The notes beneath the pieces were generated by a model. It was given only the letters and a program-made list of their open reading frames with translations. It was not told the DNA's origin and ran no database searches. A DNA stretch of 64,000 nt from Rhizobium sp. FY34 (GTDB taxonomy: Bacteria > Pseudomonadota > Alphaproteobacteria > Rhizobiales > Rhizobiaceae): assembly GCF_005222845.1 (NCBI RefSeq), contig NZ_STFZ01000005.1, positions 62,001-126,000 of the forward strand, read 5' to 3'. Position 1 is the first letter of the stretch, and each line of letters starts with the position of its first letter. Shown piece by piece: positions 1 through 7,124 of this stretch. A program made the translations under genes and the position numbers.

Positions 1-1173
1 CGCGAGTATGCCGGGCGCATGGGATCCTACCTGATCACGTCCATGGCCGCACAGGAGAAGATCAGCGCCGAAAAGCTCCAGACGATCCGCGGCCTGAGGG
101 CGCGACTGGACGATTCCTGGCGCTTCCTCGCGCCAGCCGTTCTCGGGGCAGATGGAGACGCCATGCTGCGCCAACGGGCGCTGGAGGTCCAGCGAGCCTT
201 CTTCGGCGCAGGTGTGCAGCTTGTCGATTCAGAGATTGCCTATAACTTTGAACAGGGTCGCTTCTCTCTGGATGGCGCAAGCTTCTCTGCCCGCTACATG
301 AAACTGCTGACGCCACTCACCGAACTGCGAAACACCTATCTGACACGTCTGGTTGCGACCTACGAGGCACGCAAGACGCATGCGACCATGGCGCTTCTGC
401 GCGACGGCATCATCACCTTCATTTTGCTGGGACTGCTTGTCGGCCTGATGCTGAAGGTGCGAAAGCGTCTGGTCCAACCGCTGCTGCAAGGCGTCGACGA
501 TGTCGTGGCGCTCGCTGATGGCCGCATGACAGAAACGCGTGAGCACAAGGACCAGATCTACGAGATCCACAAGCTGTTCAAGGCCATCGCCGTGCTACAG
601 GTGCGGCTGGGCGAAAGAGCCGAGTTGACCCGGCAGCTTGAACAACTGGCCGAGACGGATCAGCTGACCGGGCTGTTCAACCGGCGCGGCTTCGAGAGAC
701 GTGCCATGGACGCGGACGGCGCAGCGCAGCTTATCGTGGTCGATATCGATCATTTCAAGACGGTGAACGACCAGTACGGCCATCCCGTTGGCGACATGGT
801 TCTGCGACAGGTGGCGCAGATGATGACGCAGATCGCGGGGACCGATGCAGTGATTGCCCGGCTAGGCGGTGAAGAATTCGCCATACTATGCGAAAAACAG
901 CAGCCACGCGCTGCCATCCTGCTGGCCCGGCGACTGAAAAAGCATCTCGAAACAATGCCACTCGGGATTTCCAACCAGGAAAGTCTGCGCGTCACTGCCA
1001 GTTTCGGTGTCTCGGTCGATGCCGGCCTGCCCCTGACGGAGCACCTGAAACGTGCCGATGACGCGCTTTACCGGGCCAAGGCCGATGGTCGCAACCGCGT
1101 GCGCATTGCCAGGACGACAAAGACGCGTCCACGCACAATGTATATGCCCGTGCCACTTTCTCCCGCGGCCTGA
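1..1173 (+). CDS. Membrane diguanylate cyclase (GGDEF), 5' end outside the window
   Basis: The reading frame is open from the first base, so the start codon and most of the sensor region lie upstream; the first in-window ATG is at 19. An extracytoplasmic segment is followed by one clear membrane segment around 395-450 (GIITFILLGLLVGLML), a short HAMP-like linker and a C-terminal GGDEF domain. The domain starts near DQLTGLFNRRGF, keeps the metal and substrate stretch DIDHFKTVND, and has an intact active-site GGEEF. It should therefore make cyclic di-GMP at the inner membrane. No RxxD inhibitory site sits at the canonical distance before GGEEF. The ligand cannot be judged from the truncated sensor part. 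This is one of five GGDEF proteins in the window. Confidence 0.88.
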   Translation, partial: REYAGRMGSYLITSMAAQEKISAEKLQTIRGLRARLDDSWRFLAPAVLGADGDAMLRQRALEVQRAFFGAGVQLVDSEIAYNFEQGRFSLDGASFSARYMKLLTPLTELRNTYLTRLVATYEARKTHATMALLRDGIITFILLGLLVGLMLKVRKRLVQPLLQGVDDVVALADGRMTETREHKDQIYEIHKLFKAIAVLQVRLGERAELTRQLEQLAETDQLTGLFNRRGFERRAMDADGAAQLIVVDIDHFKTVNDQYGHPVGDMVLRQVAQMMTQIAGTDAVIARLGGEEFAILCEKQQPRAAILLARRLKKHLETMPLGISNQESLRVTASFGVSVDAGLPLTEHLKRADDALYRAKADGRNRVRIARTTKTRPRTMYMPVPLSPAA

Positions 1174-1178
1174 TTGGC

Positions 1179-1192
1179 CTGATCCAGATCAA
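1179..1192. promoter_or_regulatory. FNR/FixK-like box
   Basis: CTGAT-CCAG-ATCAA matches the rhizobial FNR/FixK/Anr consensus TTGAT-N4-ATCAA at 9 of 10 defined bases. It lies in the gap after the diguanylate cyclase and about 100 bases before the small membrane ORF at 1286, a workable activator position. The match is seen in the sequence; oxygen control is inferred. Confidence 0.42.
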
Positions 1193-1285
1193 TTCCCTTG
1201 CCATTTCGTCATTTGTGTTTACCACTTGGTAAGCCTTGCTGTTGAGGAGCACGCGGGGCGTTCATCACGCATGGGAGGAATTGCC

Positions 1286-1366
1286 GTGATCACCACTGGT
1301 TTCATACTCGCTTTCTGTATTGGTATTGGCAGCATCGCGTTTTTTCGCTGGCGCGACCGCCACTGA
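1286..1366 (+). CDS. Small single-span membrane protein, 26 aa, GTG start
   Basis: A 26-codon frame encodes ITTGFILAFCIGIGSIAFF followed by the positive tail RWRDRH, which is one hydrophobic helix with a cytoplasmic-type basic end. A strong GGAGGA at 1274-1279 lies six bases before the GTG at 1286, so GTG is preferred over the in-frame ATG at 1271, which would place the ribosome site inside the coding region. An FNR/FixK-like box lies upstream. Size and topology resemble small subunits of respiratory oxidases (CydX/CcoQ class) or transporter-associated peptides, but no sequence identity to a known family is claimed. The degraded genes downstream are on the other strand. Confidence 0.5.
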   Translation: MITTGFILAFCIGIGSIAFFRWRDRH

Positions 1367-1383
1367 CAGGCGGGCCTCTACGA

Positions 1384-1676
1384 TTAGGCGATCCTTCGCT
1401 CACCGGCAGCGCTCGCATCCGTTTTGTCGTGTGTGACCATCAGCACCGGCAGTTGTCTTGCTCGCGCATGCGCAAAGACGACCTCCCGGATTTCCTGACG
1501 AAGCCCGGCATCCAGCTTGGAAAATGGCTCGTCCAGCAGCAGAGCCTGCGGATCTGACAGAAGCGTGCGCATCAGGGCAACCCGCGCACGCTGCCCCCCC
1601 CCGACAAACTGGCCGGGTCACGATCGGTAAAGCCATCAAGATCAGCACTTGCCAATGCCGAATGGATGGCAGCCTG
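1384..1676 (-). pseudogene. Remnant of a YnjD/ThiQ-like ABC transporter ATPase
   Basis: Only the C-terminal half of an ABC ATPase survives: DLDGFTDRDPASLSGG, then in another frame QRARVALMRTLL, the Walker B stretch ALLLDEPFSKLD, and VLMVTHDKTDA with the H-loop. The frame breaks inside the signature motif at a run of nine C (1594-1602 on the plus strand). Seven would keep LSGGQ in frame. Walker A and everything before it are gone, replaced by flavoprotein sequence that runs into this piece. The closest family type is the YnjD ATPase of thiamine/spermidine-like importers. It cannot be a working ATPase. Confidence 0.72.
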
Positions 1677-1941
1677 ACGCGGCAACACGCGCACACCGCG
1701 CTCCACCTGCGTGACATGCGTGCCAAGTCGGGCAAAGGCCAGCGAAAGCTCGCAGCCGATTGGTCCGCCAACCAGCACCACAGGCCGCGCCGGTGGGGCA
1801 GCGAGCGTTAAAAACGCTCCCTGAGCGTATCTGAGGTCACATAACCGCTCTCCTCGATCCCCGGCAGTGGCGGAACGAAGGACGAGGCGCCGGTGGCAAG
1901 CGATAAGCCCCGGCGACAGAATAGCGGACAGATCGTCGATC
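1677..1941 (-). pseudogene. Remnant of a mercuric-reductase-like pyridine nucleotide-disulfide oxidoreductase
   Basis: Two pieces of a class I flavoprotein reductase are visible in different frames. The first reads LSLATGASSFVPPLPGIEE then SGYVTSDTLRERF and hits a stop. The second reads VVLVGGPIGCELSLAFARLG then VTQVERGVRVLPR, the NAD-binding Rossmann region of the mercuric reductase/lipoamide dehydrogenase family. It appears to have lost one glycine of GGGPIG. The N-terminal FAD and redox-cysteine part and the whole dimerisation domain are absent. The piece joins an ABC ATPase fragment downstream and a TVP38 fragment upstream. The frame change near 1815 rules out a functional product. Confidence 0.68.
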
Positions 1942-2373
1942 TGCGCCAATTGAGGAGGCAAAGGATACGAGCGCTGTACGAAAAACGACGCCGAACAGAG
2001 CGCCTGCCGCAAGCGTCATCAAGACAGCAAACGGCAGGGAGAGTGCCGTTACGGCAATATAGGGAACAAAGAATAGGCTTGCCGCAAGGAAAGGCGAGGC
2101 TTGCGTTGCGGCATTGAGGGCGAAAAGATGGGCACGGAGATCGGCCAGCGTCGGGCTGCCGGCCTTTTTCGCCAGAAAGCGCATGTCGAGGCGGATATCC
2201 TCTGCCCCATAATGGCCGGCAACCCAGCCCGGCAGCATGCCGGAATAATACTGCCAGCGCGACGGCGAAACCAGCGTCACCTCAAGCGCGGTGCGGGATG
2301 TTGCCGCCAGTTTCTCCAGCACGAAGAGATGCGCATGGCCGGCGACCGCCAGAAGAAGATGCTTTGCTGCCAT
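1942..2373 (-). pseudogene. In-frame fusion of two gene remnants: FAD oxidoreductase N-terminus and TVP38-family membrane protein
   Basis: An open frame starts at an ATG (2373). It first encodes about 72 residues like the N-terminus of NADH-dehydrogenase/SelD-associated FAD oxidoreductases, with SPSRWQYYSGMLPGWVAGHY. Without any break it becomes, near 2157, a TVP38/TMEM64-type segment (LADLRAHL through VTALSLPFAVLMTLAAGALFG to SFASSIGA). Neither part is complete: the Rossmann glycine motif has decayed to AVAGHAH, and the membrane protein ends after its core. After 1942 the frame runs into out-of-frame flavoprotein sequence. The ATG lies 44 bases past the stop of the M19 dipeptidase gene, so read-through transcription is possible. 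A short fusion peptide might still be made, but function is doubtful. Confidence 0.66.
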
Positions 2374-2417
2374 CGCCCAAACTCCCGCGCCCAACCATCA
2401 GCGACATCTTCACCCTG

Positions 2418-3464
2418 TCAGGCGCCCCAGATGCGCTCCAGCACGTCGATCCAGTTGCGATGGGCAATCTTTTCCAGCGCATCGCGATCAAAGCCACGCT
2501 TTTCCAGCACGTCCATCAGGCGCGGCAGACCGCTTGCATCGCCAAGCGCATCCGGCACCATGGTGCCATCGAAATCGGAACCGAAGCCCACGTGATCGAT
2601 GCCGATACGATCGGCCACATAGACGACGTGGTCGGCAATCCGCTCCAGCGTTGTATCCGGGTTCTTCACGCCGTCCTCGCGCAGGAAAAGCACGCCGAAA
2701 TTGATGCCGACAAGACCACCGGACGCACCGATCGCATCCAGCTGGCGGTCCGTCAGGTTGCGGCTATGCGGGCAAAGCACATGCGCATTGGAATGCGAGG
2801 CAACCAGCGGCGCGTGCGACAAATGGGCGATATCCCAGAAGCCTTTTTCGTTCATATGCGACAGATCGACCATGATCTTCAGCCGATTGCAGGCACCAAT
2901 CAGCGCGCGGCCGGCATCCGTCAGGCCCGGCCCGAAATCCGGCGTGGCCGGAAAGCGAAACGGCACGCCATGGGCAAAGATATTGGGACGGCTCCAGACG
3001 GGACCCAGACTGCGCAGGCCCGCCTGATGCAGCACGGTGAGAGCATCGAGATCCGGCCCCACCATTTCCAAACCTTCGATATGAAAGATGGCGGCAAACG
3101 AGCCGGCTGCCATGGCGCGGCGAATGTCGGCAGCACTGCGACAGACGCTGACCCCGCCTTCCGATCGGCTTTCGAGATCGAACAGAAGCCGTGCCATGGC
3201 CATGGTCTCGTTCAGCGCATCGGCTTGCGCGGGGGCAAGGAAATCGCCATTGGCATCCGGGCGCATGGTCGGCGGCGGAACGAAAATGGCGCAGAGACCG
3301 CCGGCAAGACCACCGGCGCGGGCGCGCGGCAAATCGATATGTCCGCTCGTCTCACCATCCAGAAAACCCTGTACCGGATCACCTGACTTTACCCCGCGCA
3401 TGCGCAACAGCACGTCATTATGGCCGTCGAAAACGGGAAAAATAGCATTTGATGAAAGGGACAT
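2418..3464 (-). CDS. M19 (renal-type) membrane dipeptidase family protein
   Basis: The 348-residue protein starts with the M19 zinc motif (FDGHND, residues 13-17) and carries the other family landmarks: HIEGLEM bridging-glutamate region, DLSHMNEKGFWD, SHSNAH, and GFGSDFDG near the C-terminus. Length is typical. M19 enzymes are cytoplasmic binuclear-zinc TIM-barrel hydrolases acting on dipeptides, D-amino-acid dipeptides or N-acylated amino acids. There is no signal peptide. It is last in the minus-strand run RraA, GntR, SMP-30, DapA-like, M19, 108 bases after the DapA-like gene. Why a dipeptidase accompanies sugar-acid enzymes is unclear; an amide- or amino-acid-linked substrate is one possibility. 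Confidence 0.9.
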   Translation of the reverse strand: MSLSSNAIFPVFDGHNDVLLRMRGVKSGDPVQGFLDGETSGHIDLPRARAGGLAGGLCAIFVPPPTMRPDANGDFLAPAQADALNETMAMARLLFDLESRSEGGVSVCRSAADIRRAMAAGSFAAIFHIEGLEMVGPDLDALTVLHQAGLRSLGPVWSRPNIFAHGVPFRFPATPDFGPGLTDAGRALIGACNRLKIMVDLSHMNEKGFWDIAHLSHAPLVASHSNAHVLCPHSRNLTDRQLDAIGASGGLVGINFGVLFLREDGVKNPDTTLERIADHVVYVADRIGIDHVGFGSDFDGTMVPDALGDASGLPRLMDVLEKRGFDRDALEKIAHRNWIDVLERIWGA

Positions 3465-3572
3465 TATCCGGCCTTGCGTTGCAATGTTCCAGATCAGGTA
3501 GGCAGGACGGCGGGTTTAGGCAAATGCAAACTGCGGCTCGCTCCGGAAAACACCAAAGGACTGTCGCTGGAG

Positions 3573-4475
3573 CTAGTCCTGCTTCCAACCCTCCAGCAAT
3601 TGCGCCAGCATCTGCCGGTCGGCATCGTCCAGCATTGCCAGACCCGGCGCCCGCACCGGCCCGACATCCAGCCCCGACATGCAAACTGCTTCCTTGACCA
3701 CGGTGACATTGGCACCATTGCGGAATTTCGTGCGCAGCCGCTCGAAAAGCTCGATACGGGCAACAACTGCGCGGGCGCCGGCAAAATCACCCCGGTCAAG
3801 TGCGGCCAGCACGGCCAGCGAAAATTGCGGCGCGACATTGACGAGACCCGAGGTAAAACCGCGCGCGCCGACGGCGGCAAAGGCCGGCGCCCAGCTTTCC
3901 GCCAGACCGCAGACGAAGATGGCACCTGCCGGATCGGCAGCCTCGATGGCCCGCGACAAAAGCATCAGGTCCGTTGTGGCAAACTTGATGCCGGCGATAT
4001 TGCCATGGCCGGCCAGCCGCACCAGGTCCTCGACGACAAAGCCGTCGGCCCGCACATAGGCAATGAGAGGTACGGGGGACTGATCGGCAACCGTGCAGAA
4101 ATAATCGATCTGCGCCTGCGGAGCGGCAAAGGGATCGACGGGCTGATGCGCCATGACGGCACTGACGCCTTTGGCTGCTGCCTCACGAGCCATGGCCACC
4201 GCCTCGCGCGACGAGCGGCCAATCGCTGCCGTCACCGGGGCTTTGCCATCCACGCCGCGAATGGCCGCTTCATGCACCAGCGCGATCTCATCGGGCGTCA
4301 GCGCATAGAATTCACCGGTATTGCCCGCCGCCACGATATTGTGGATGCCGGCCAGCGCCACCCGCGCATAGATCTTGGCCGTTACATCCGGGTTCACCTC
4401 TCCCTGACGGTCATAGGCGGTAACGGGTACGCCGGAGACGCCACGAAGCGCCTGGCGAATAATGTCGATCGTCAT
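3573..4475 (-). CDS. DapA-family lyase/dehydratase, probable 2-keto-3-deoxy sugar acid enzyme
   Basis: The 300-residue class I aldolase-type barrel has AGNTGEFYAL (residues 50-59) in place of the GTTGE loop of true DapA, a catalytic-tyrosine region at Y140 and the Schiff-base lysine K164 in AGIKFATTDL. The loop change and context point away from lysine biosynthesis and toward 2-keto-3-deoxy acid aldolase or 5-keto-4-deoxyglucarate dehydratase chemistry. A good AAGGA precedes the ATG at 4475. It follows the SMP-30 lactonase gene by 46 bases, and two enolase-superfamily genes that could make its substrate lie 9-11 kb away in the divergent operon. Exact substrate not assigned. Confidence 0.85.
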   Translation of the reverse strand: MTIDIIRQALRGVSGVPVTAYDRQGEVNPDVTAKIYARVALAGIHNIVAAGNTGEFYALTPDEIALVHEAAIRGVDGKAPVTAAIGRSSREAVAMAREAAAKGVSAVMAHQPVDPFAAPQAQIDYFCTVADQSPVPLIAYVRADGFVVEDLVRLAGHGNIAGIKFATTDLMLLSRAIEAADPAGAIFVCGLAESWAPAFAAVGARGFTSGLVNVAPQFSLAVLAALDRGDFAGARAVVARIELFERLRTKFRNGANVTVVKEAVCMSGLDVGPVRAPGLAMLDDADRQMLAQLLEGWKQD

Positions 4476-4521
4476 GTCTCGATCCTTCTCAAAAGAATTC
4501 AGCCGCTATTTTGCCGATCCG

Positions 4522-5400
4522 TTACACGGGAAAGCGGGGAACCGGCACGCCGGCCACATCAACCTCGAAAGCGATCACCGTGCCCACCTCGTCGATTGCG
4601 CCCTCGCGCCGCGTCAGGCTGGTCACGTAGAGCGTCTTCAGATCCGGCCCGCCAAAGCAGGGCATGGTCGGCCCATCGACTGGCAGCTGATAGACTTCGA
4701 CAATCTCGCCCTCTGGCGACATGCGGTTCAGCTTGCCGCCCAGCACGCCGGCGCTCCAATAGAAACCGTCGATATCGGTTGCCGCGCCATCCGGGCGCCC
4801 CTCGGCATTGGTGAAATCAAACAGCCGACGGGCCTTGCCCATCTCTCCCGTCTGCGGGTCGAAATCGAAGCTCTGCAAAAATTGCTGGCTGCTGTCAGAA
4901 TGGAACATGGTGCGCCCATCACCGCTCCAGGCCAGACCGTTGGACGTATTCAGCCCATCCAGGACCTGGCTGAAGGCACCATCGGGCCTTACCCGGTAGA
5001 GCCGGCCATTGCCGGTGGGCGGCAGAGCCTCGTCGCGGGTGCCGACCCAGAGGCAGCCATCCGGGCCAACCTTGCCATCGTTCAGCCGGCTGTCAGGCCG
5101 TCCCTCATCGGGATCGCAAAGAAATTCCAGCGCACCGGTGCGGGCATGCATCAAATGCACGCCGGTCTGGAGGGCGACTGCAATACGGCCGCTATCGCAG
5201 AGCGCCAGGCAGCCTATGAGCGCCGGCATTTCGAAGCGCAGCACCGTGCCATCGACCTTCAGGCAGACAACCGCCGGCGCCAAAATATCGACAAGCCAGA
5301 GATCGCCGGTCTTGTCATCCCAGGTCGGCGATTCACCCACCCGCAGCGGCATGTGCAGCACGCGGCGCGCATCGGGATGGATAATTCTTGGCACCGGCAT
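4522..5400 (-). CDS. SMP-30/gluconolactonase family lactonase
   Basis: A 292-residue six-bladed propeller of the SMP-30/LRE family. Landmarks are GESPTWDD and LWLVDI near the N-terminus, SRLNDGKVGPDGCLWVGT in the middle, LNTSNGLAWSGDG and FHSDSS (metal-ligand region), and VDGPTMPCFGGPD near the end. These enzymes hydrolyse sugar lactones such as gluconolactone, galactonolactone or arabinonolactone to aldonates in the cytoplasm. The ATG at 5400 is preferred to the one at 5421 because GGGAGA lies about eight bases before it, while the upstream ATG has no ribosome site. It sits between the GntR gene and the DapA-like gene, as expected for an oxidative sugar pathway. Confidence 0.87.
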   Translation of the reverse strand: MPVPRIIHPDARRVLHMPLRVGESPTWDDKTGDLWLVDILAPAVVCLKVDGTVLRFEMPALIGCLALCDSGRIAVALQTGVHLMHARTGALEFLCDPDEGRPDSRLNDGKVGPDGCLWVGTRDEALPPTGNGRLYRVRPDGAFSQVLDGLNTSNGLAWSGDGRTMFHSDSSQQFLQSFDFDPQTGEMGKARRLFDFTNAEGRPDGAATDIDGFYWSAGVLGGKLNRMSPEGEIVEVYQLPVDGPTMPCFGGPDLKTLYVTSLTRREGAIDEVGTVIAFEVDVAGVPVPRFPV

Positions 5401-5487
5401 CGGATCTTCTCCCTCATTCATACTTCTGCGCCTTTGTCTGCGGCAGGCAGCCCTCCCCGGCCGGCCTGTCCCTTGGCGAAACCTGTC

Positions 5488-6204
5488 TCAAACGCCCTGG
5501 AACATACGTGCCCGCGCATTGAGGATATGGTCCTTCATGGCGCGGTGCGCATCGGCCTCGCGCCTCTCGAAAATTGCCTCGACAATGGCCGCATGCTCGT
5601 CCTGTACGGCGCGCACATGGGCGGGCGTCCGCTTCAGGCTCAGGGTCCGCGTCACCGACATGCCGATGGCGATATGCGGCTTGAACCATTCACGCACCAG
5701 CGTGTGAAACTGGTTGCCGGTGGCAAGCGCCACCGCATCGTGAAAGTCCTGGTCTTCATCGGCGCCCAGATCACCGCGCAGAAGACATCGCTCCAGCGCC
5801 TCGAAGGAGGCGCTGATGCGCAGCTTGTCGGCAGGCTGCCAGTTGCGGGCGGCAAGCGCTGCCGCTTCCGCCTCAAGCCCCGACCGGAACTCGAAGAAGC
5901 GCTGCACATCGGCCAGCGAGCCGACCGGCACCTGTTTCAGCACAGACGAATCCGGCCTTTGCCGTACATAGGAACCGGAGCCCTTCCGCGAAACGATCAG
6001 CTGGTCGGCACGCAACCGCTCCAGCGCCTCGCGCACCACCGGCCGCGACGCGCCGAGCATGGTCGCAAGGCTTGTCTCGGAAGGCAGCCGATCGTTGACG
6101 GGAAAACGCCCATCCGCGATCATGCCGACGATCTTTTCGTAGATGATGTCGCTGAAGCGCGTTTCAGCGCGTCCCGCAACGACAAGCTCCGGATTATTCA
6201 TCAC
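5488..6204 (-). CDS. GntR-family transcriptional regulator, FCD (FadR) subfamily
   Basis: The 238-residue protein has an N-terminal winged helix (about residues 16-78, with RLPSETSLATMLGASRPVVREALERL and the wing GSGSYV). An all-helical FCD ligand domain follows, with the metal-type histidines in DQDFHDAV and MKDHIL. FCD regulators usually sense the sugar acid or carboxylate their operon degrades and repress without it. It overlaps the upstream RraA-like gene by four bases (ATGA), so the two are translationally coupled and it is probably autoregulated. The likely target is the divergent 6915-7124 gap, which controls both this operon and the family-5 importer operon. Confidence 0.92.
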   Translation of the reverse strand: MMNNPELVVAGRAETRFSDIIYEKIVGMIADGRFPVNDRLPSETSLATMLGASRPVVREALERLRADQLIVSRKGSGSYVRQRPDSSVLKQVPVGSLADVQRFFEFRSGLEAEAAALAARNWQPADKLRISASFEALERCLLRGDLGADEDQDFHDAVALATGNQFHTLVREWFKPHIAIGMSVTRTLSLKRTPAHVRAVQDEHAAIVEAIFERREADAHRAMKDHILNARARMFQGV

Positions 6205-6914
6205 CGGCCCTTTTCTTTCCTCCAGGCGGCAAACTCGGCTTCCGCCTCGGCATTGGGCGGATAGATGCCGAAGATGCTGCGCCCGGCTTTGACCTGTTCC
6301 TCGACGAAATCCTCAAACACAGTCTGTTCGAAGGCTTCCTCTGCCACATCCTCGGCAATGCCGGCTGGAATGACGACAACACCCTCATCATCGCCCACCA
6401 CAATATCCCCCGGATAGACGGCGACATCGCCGCAGCCGATCGGCTGGTTGATGTCGAGCGCATGGTGGCGGATGAGATTGGTCGGCGCAGACGGTGCCGC
6501 GTGATAGGCAGCAAAGGGCAGCTTGGCAATATCGGGCGTATCGCGGAAACCGCCATCGGTGACGACACCGGCAACGCCGCGCTTCCACAGGCGTGTGACG
6601 AGAATACCGCCAGCCGAAGCCGCGCTGGCATCCTTGCGGCTGTCCATCACCAGCACGGCATCCGGCGGGCATTCCTCTATGGCGCGACGCTGCGGATGGC
6701 CGCGATCGTTGAAGGCGCCGACATGATCGAGATCCTCGCGGGCCGGGATATAGCGCAGCGTGAAGGCGGGCCCCACCAGCCGCGGCGCATCCGGATTGAT
6801 CTTGTGGATGCCGCGAATGAAGACGTTTCTCAAACCCCGCTTGAGGAGAACCGTTGTCAGCGTTGCCGTGGAAATGGTCTTCAACTGCTCGCGTGTCTTG
6901 TCAGATAATGGCAT
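6201..6914 (-). CDS. RraA-like / 4-hydroxy-4-methyl-2-oxoglutarate aldolase family protein
   Basis: The 237-residue protein has the family core GVAGVVTDGGFRDT (residues about 130-143), which carries the Arg-Asp pair used by HMG/CHA aldolases, plus YPGDIVVGDDEGVVVIPA near the C-terminus. Sequences with this Arg-Asp motif are class II metal-dependent pyruvate aldolases or oxaloacetate decarboxylases rather than true RNase E regulators. It is first in the minus-strand operon and may cleave the keto acid made by the dehydratases, in parallel with the DapA-like enzyme. It overlaps the GntR gene by four bases. Start at 6914 is the only good one. Confidence 0.82.
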   Translation of the reverse strand: MPLSDKTREQLKTISTATLTTVLLKRGLRNVFIRGIHKINPDAPRLVGPAFTLRYIPAREDLDHVGAFNDRGHPQRRAIEECPPDAVLVMDSRKDASAASAGGILVTRLWKRGVAGVVTDGGFRDTPDIAKLPFAAYHAAPSAPTNLIRHHALDINQPIGCGDVAVYPGDIVVGDDEGVVVIPAGIAEDVAEEAFEQTVFEDFVEEQVKAGRSIFGIYPPNAEAEAEFAAWRKEKGR

Positions 6915-6982
6915 GTTTCATCTCCCGATACCGCTCTTTTCCGGCAAAATTATCCTCAAGGCCTAACGAAGCTGTAAAAATC

Positions 6983-6997
6983 TGTCAATACTTGTCA
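6983..6997. promoter_or_regulatory. Direct TGTCA repeats in the divergent GntR/importer control region
   Basis: Two TGTCA units (6983-6987 and 6993-6997) are spaced exactly one helical turn apart in an AT-rich stretch of the 210-base gap between the RraA-like operon and the importer operon. TTGTCA is compatible with FCD-type GntR half sites. The repeats are visible; binding by the adjacent GntR protein is inferred. I see nothing else distinctive in 6915-7124 apart from the ribosome site at 7111. Confidence 0.28.
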
Positions 6998-7124
6998 TCA
7001 TCTGAAAACCTGTTTATGGTCCGTGTCGCTGGCCTTGGAGGGGCCGGCATCGGCGTATGGCTTGGGAGAGCCGCCCCATGACGGGACAGCCGGTGCCCTA
7101 TCGATCTTTGGGAGGAGACGAGTG

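Noticed and set aside
3465..3572. Possible small gene or regulatory element between the DapA-like and M19 genes
   Set aside because: No frame with a ribosome site, no strong stem and no repeat found. It seems to be a plain spacer.
4462..6264. A 600-codon plus-strand frame opposite the SMP-30 and GntR genes
   Set aside because: It spans two convincing genes on the other strand plus their spacer, with no domain and no start signal.
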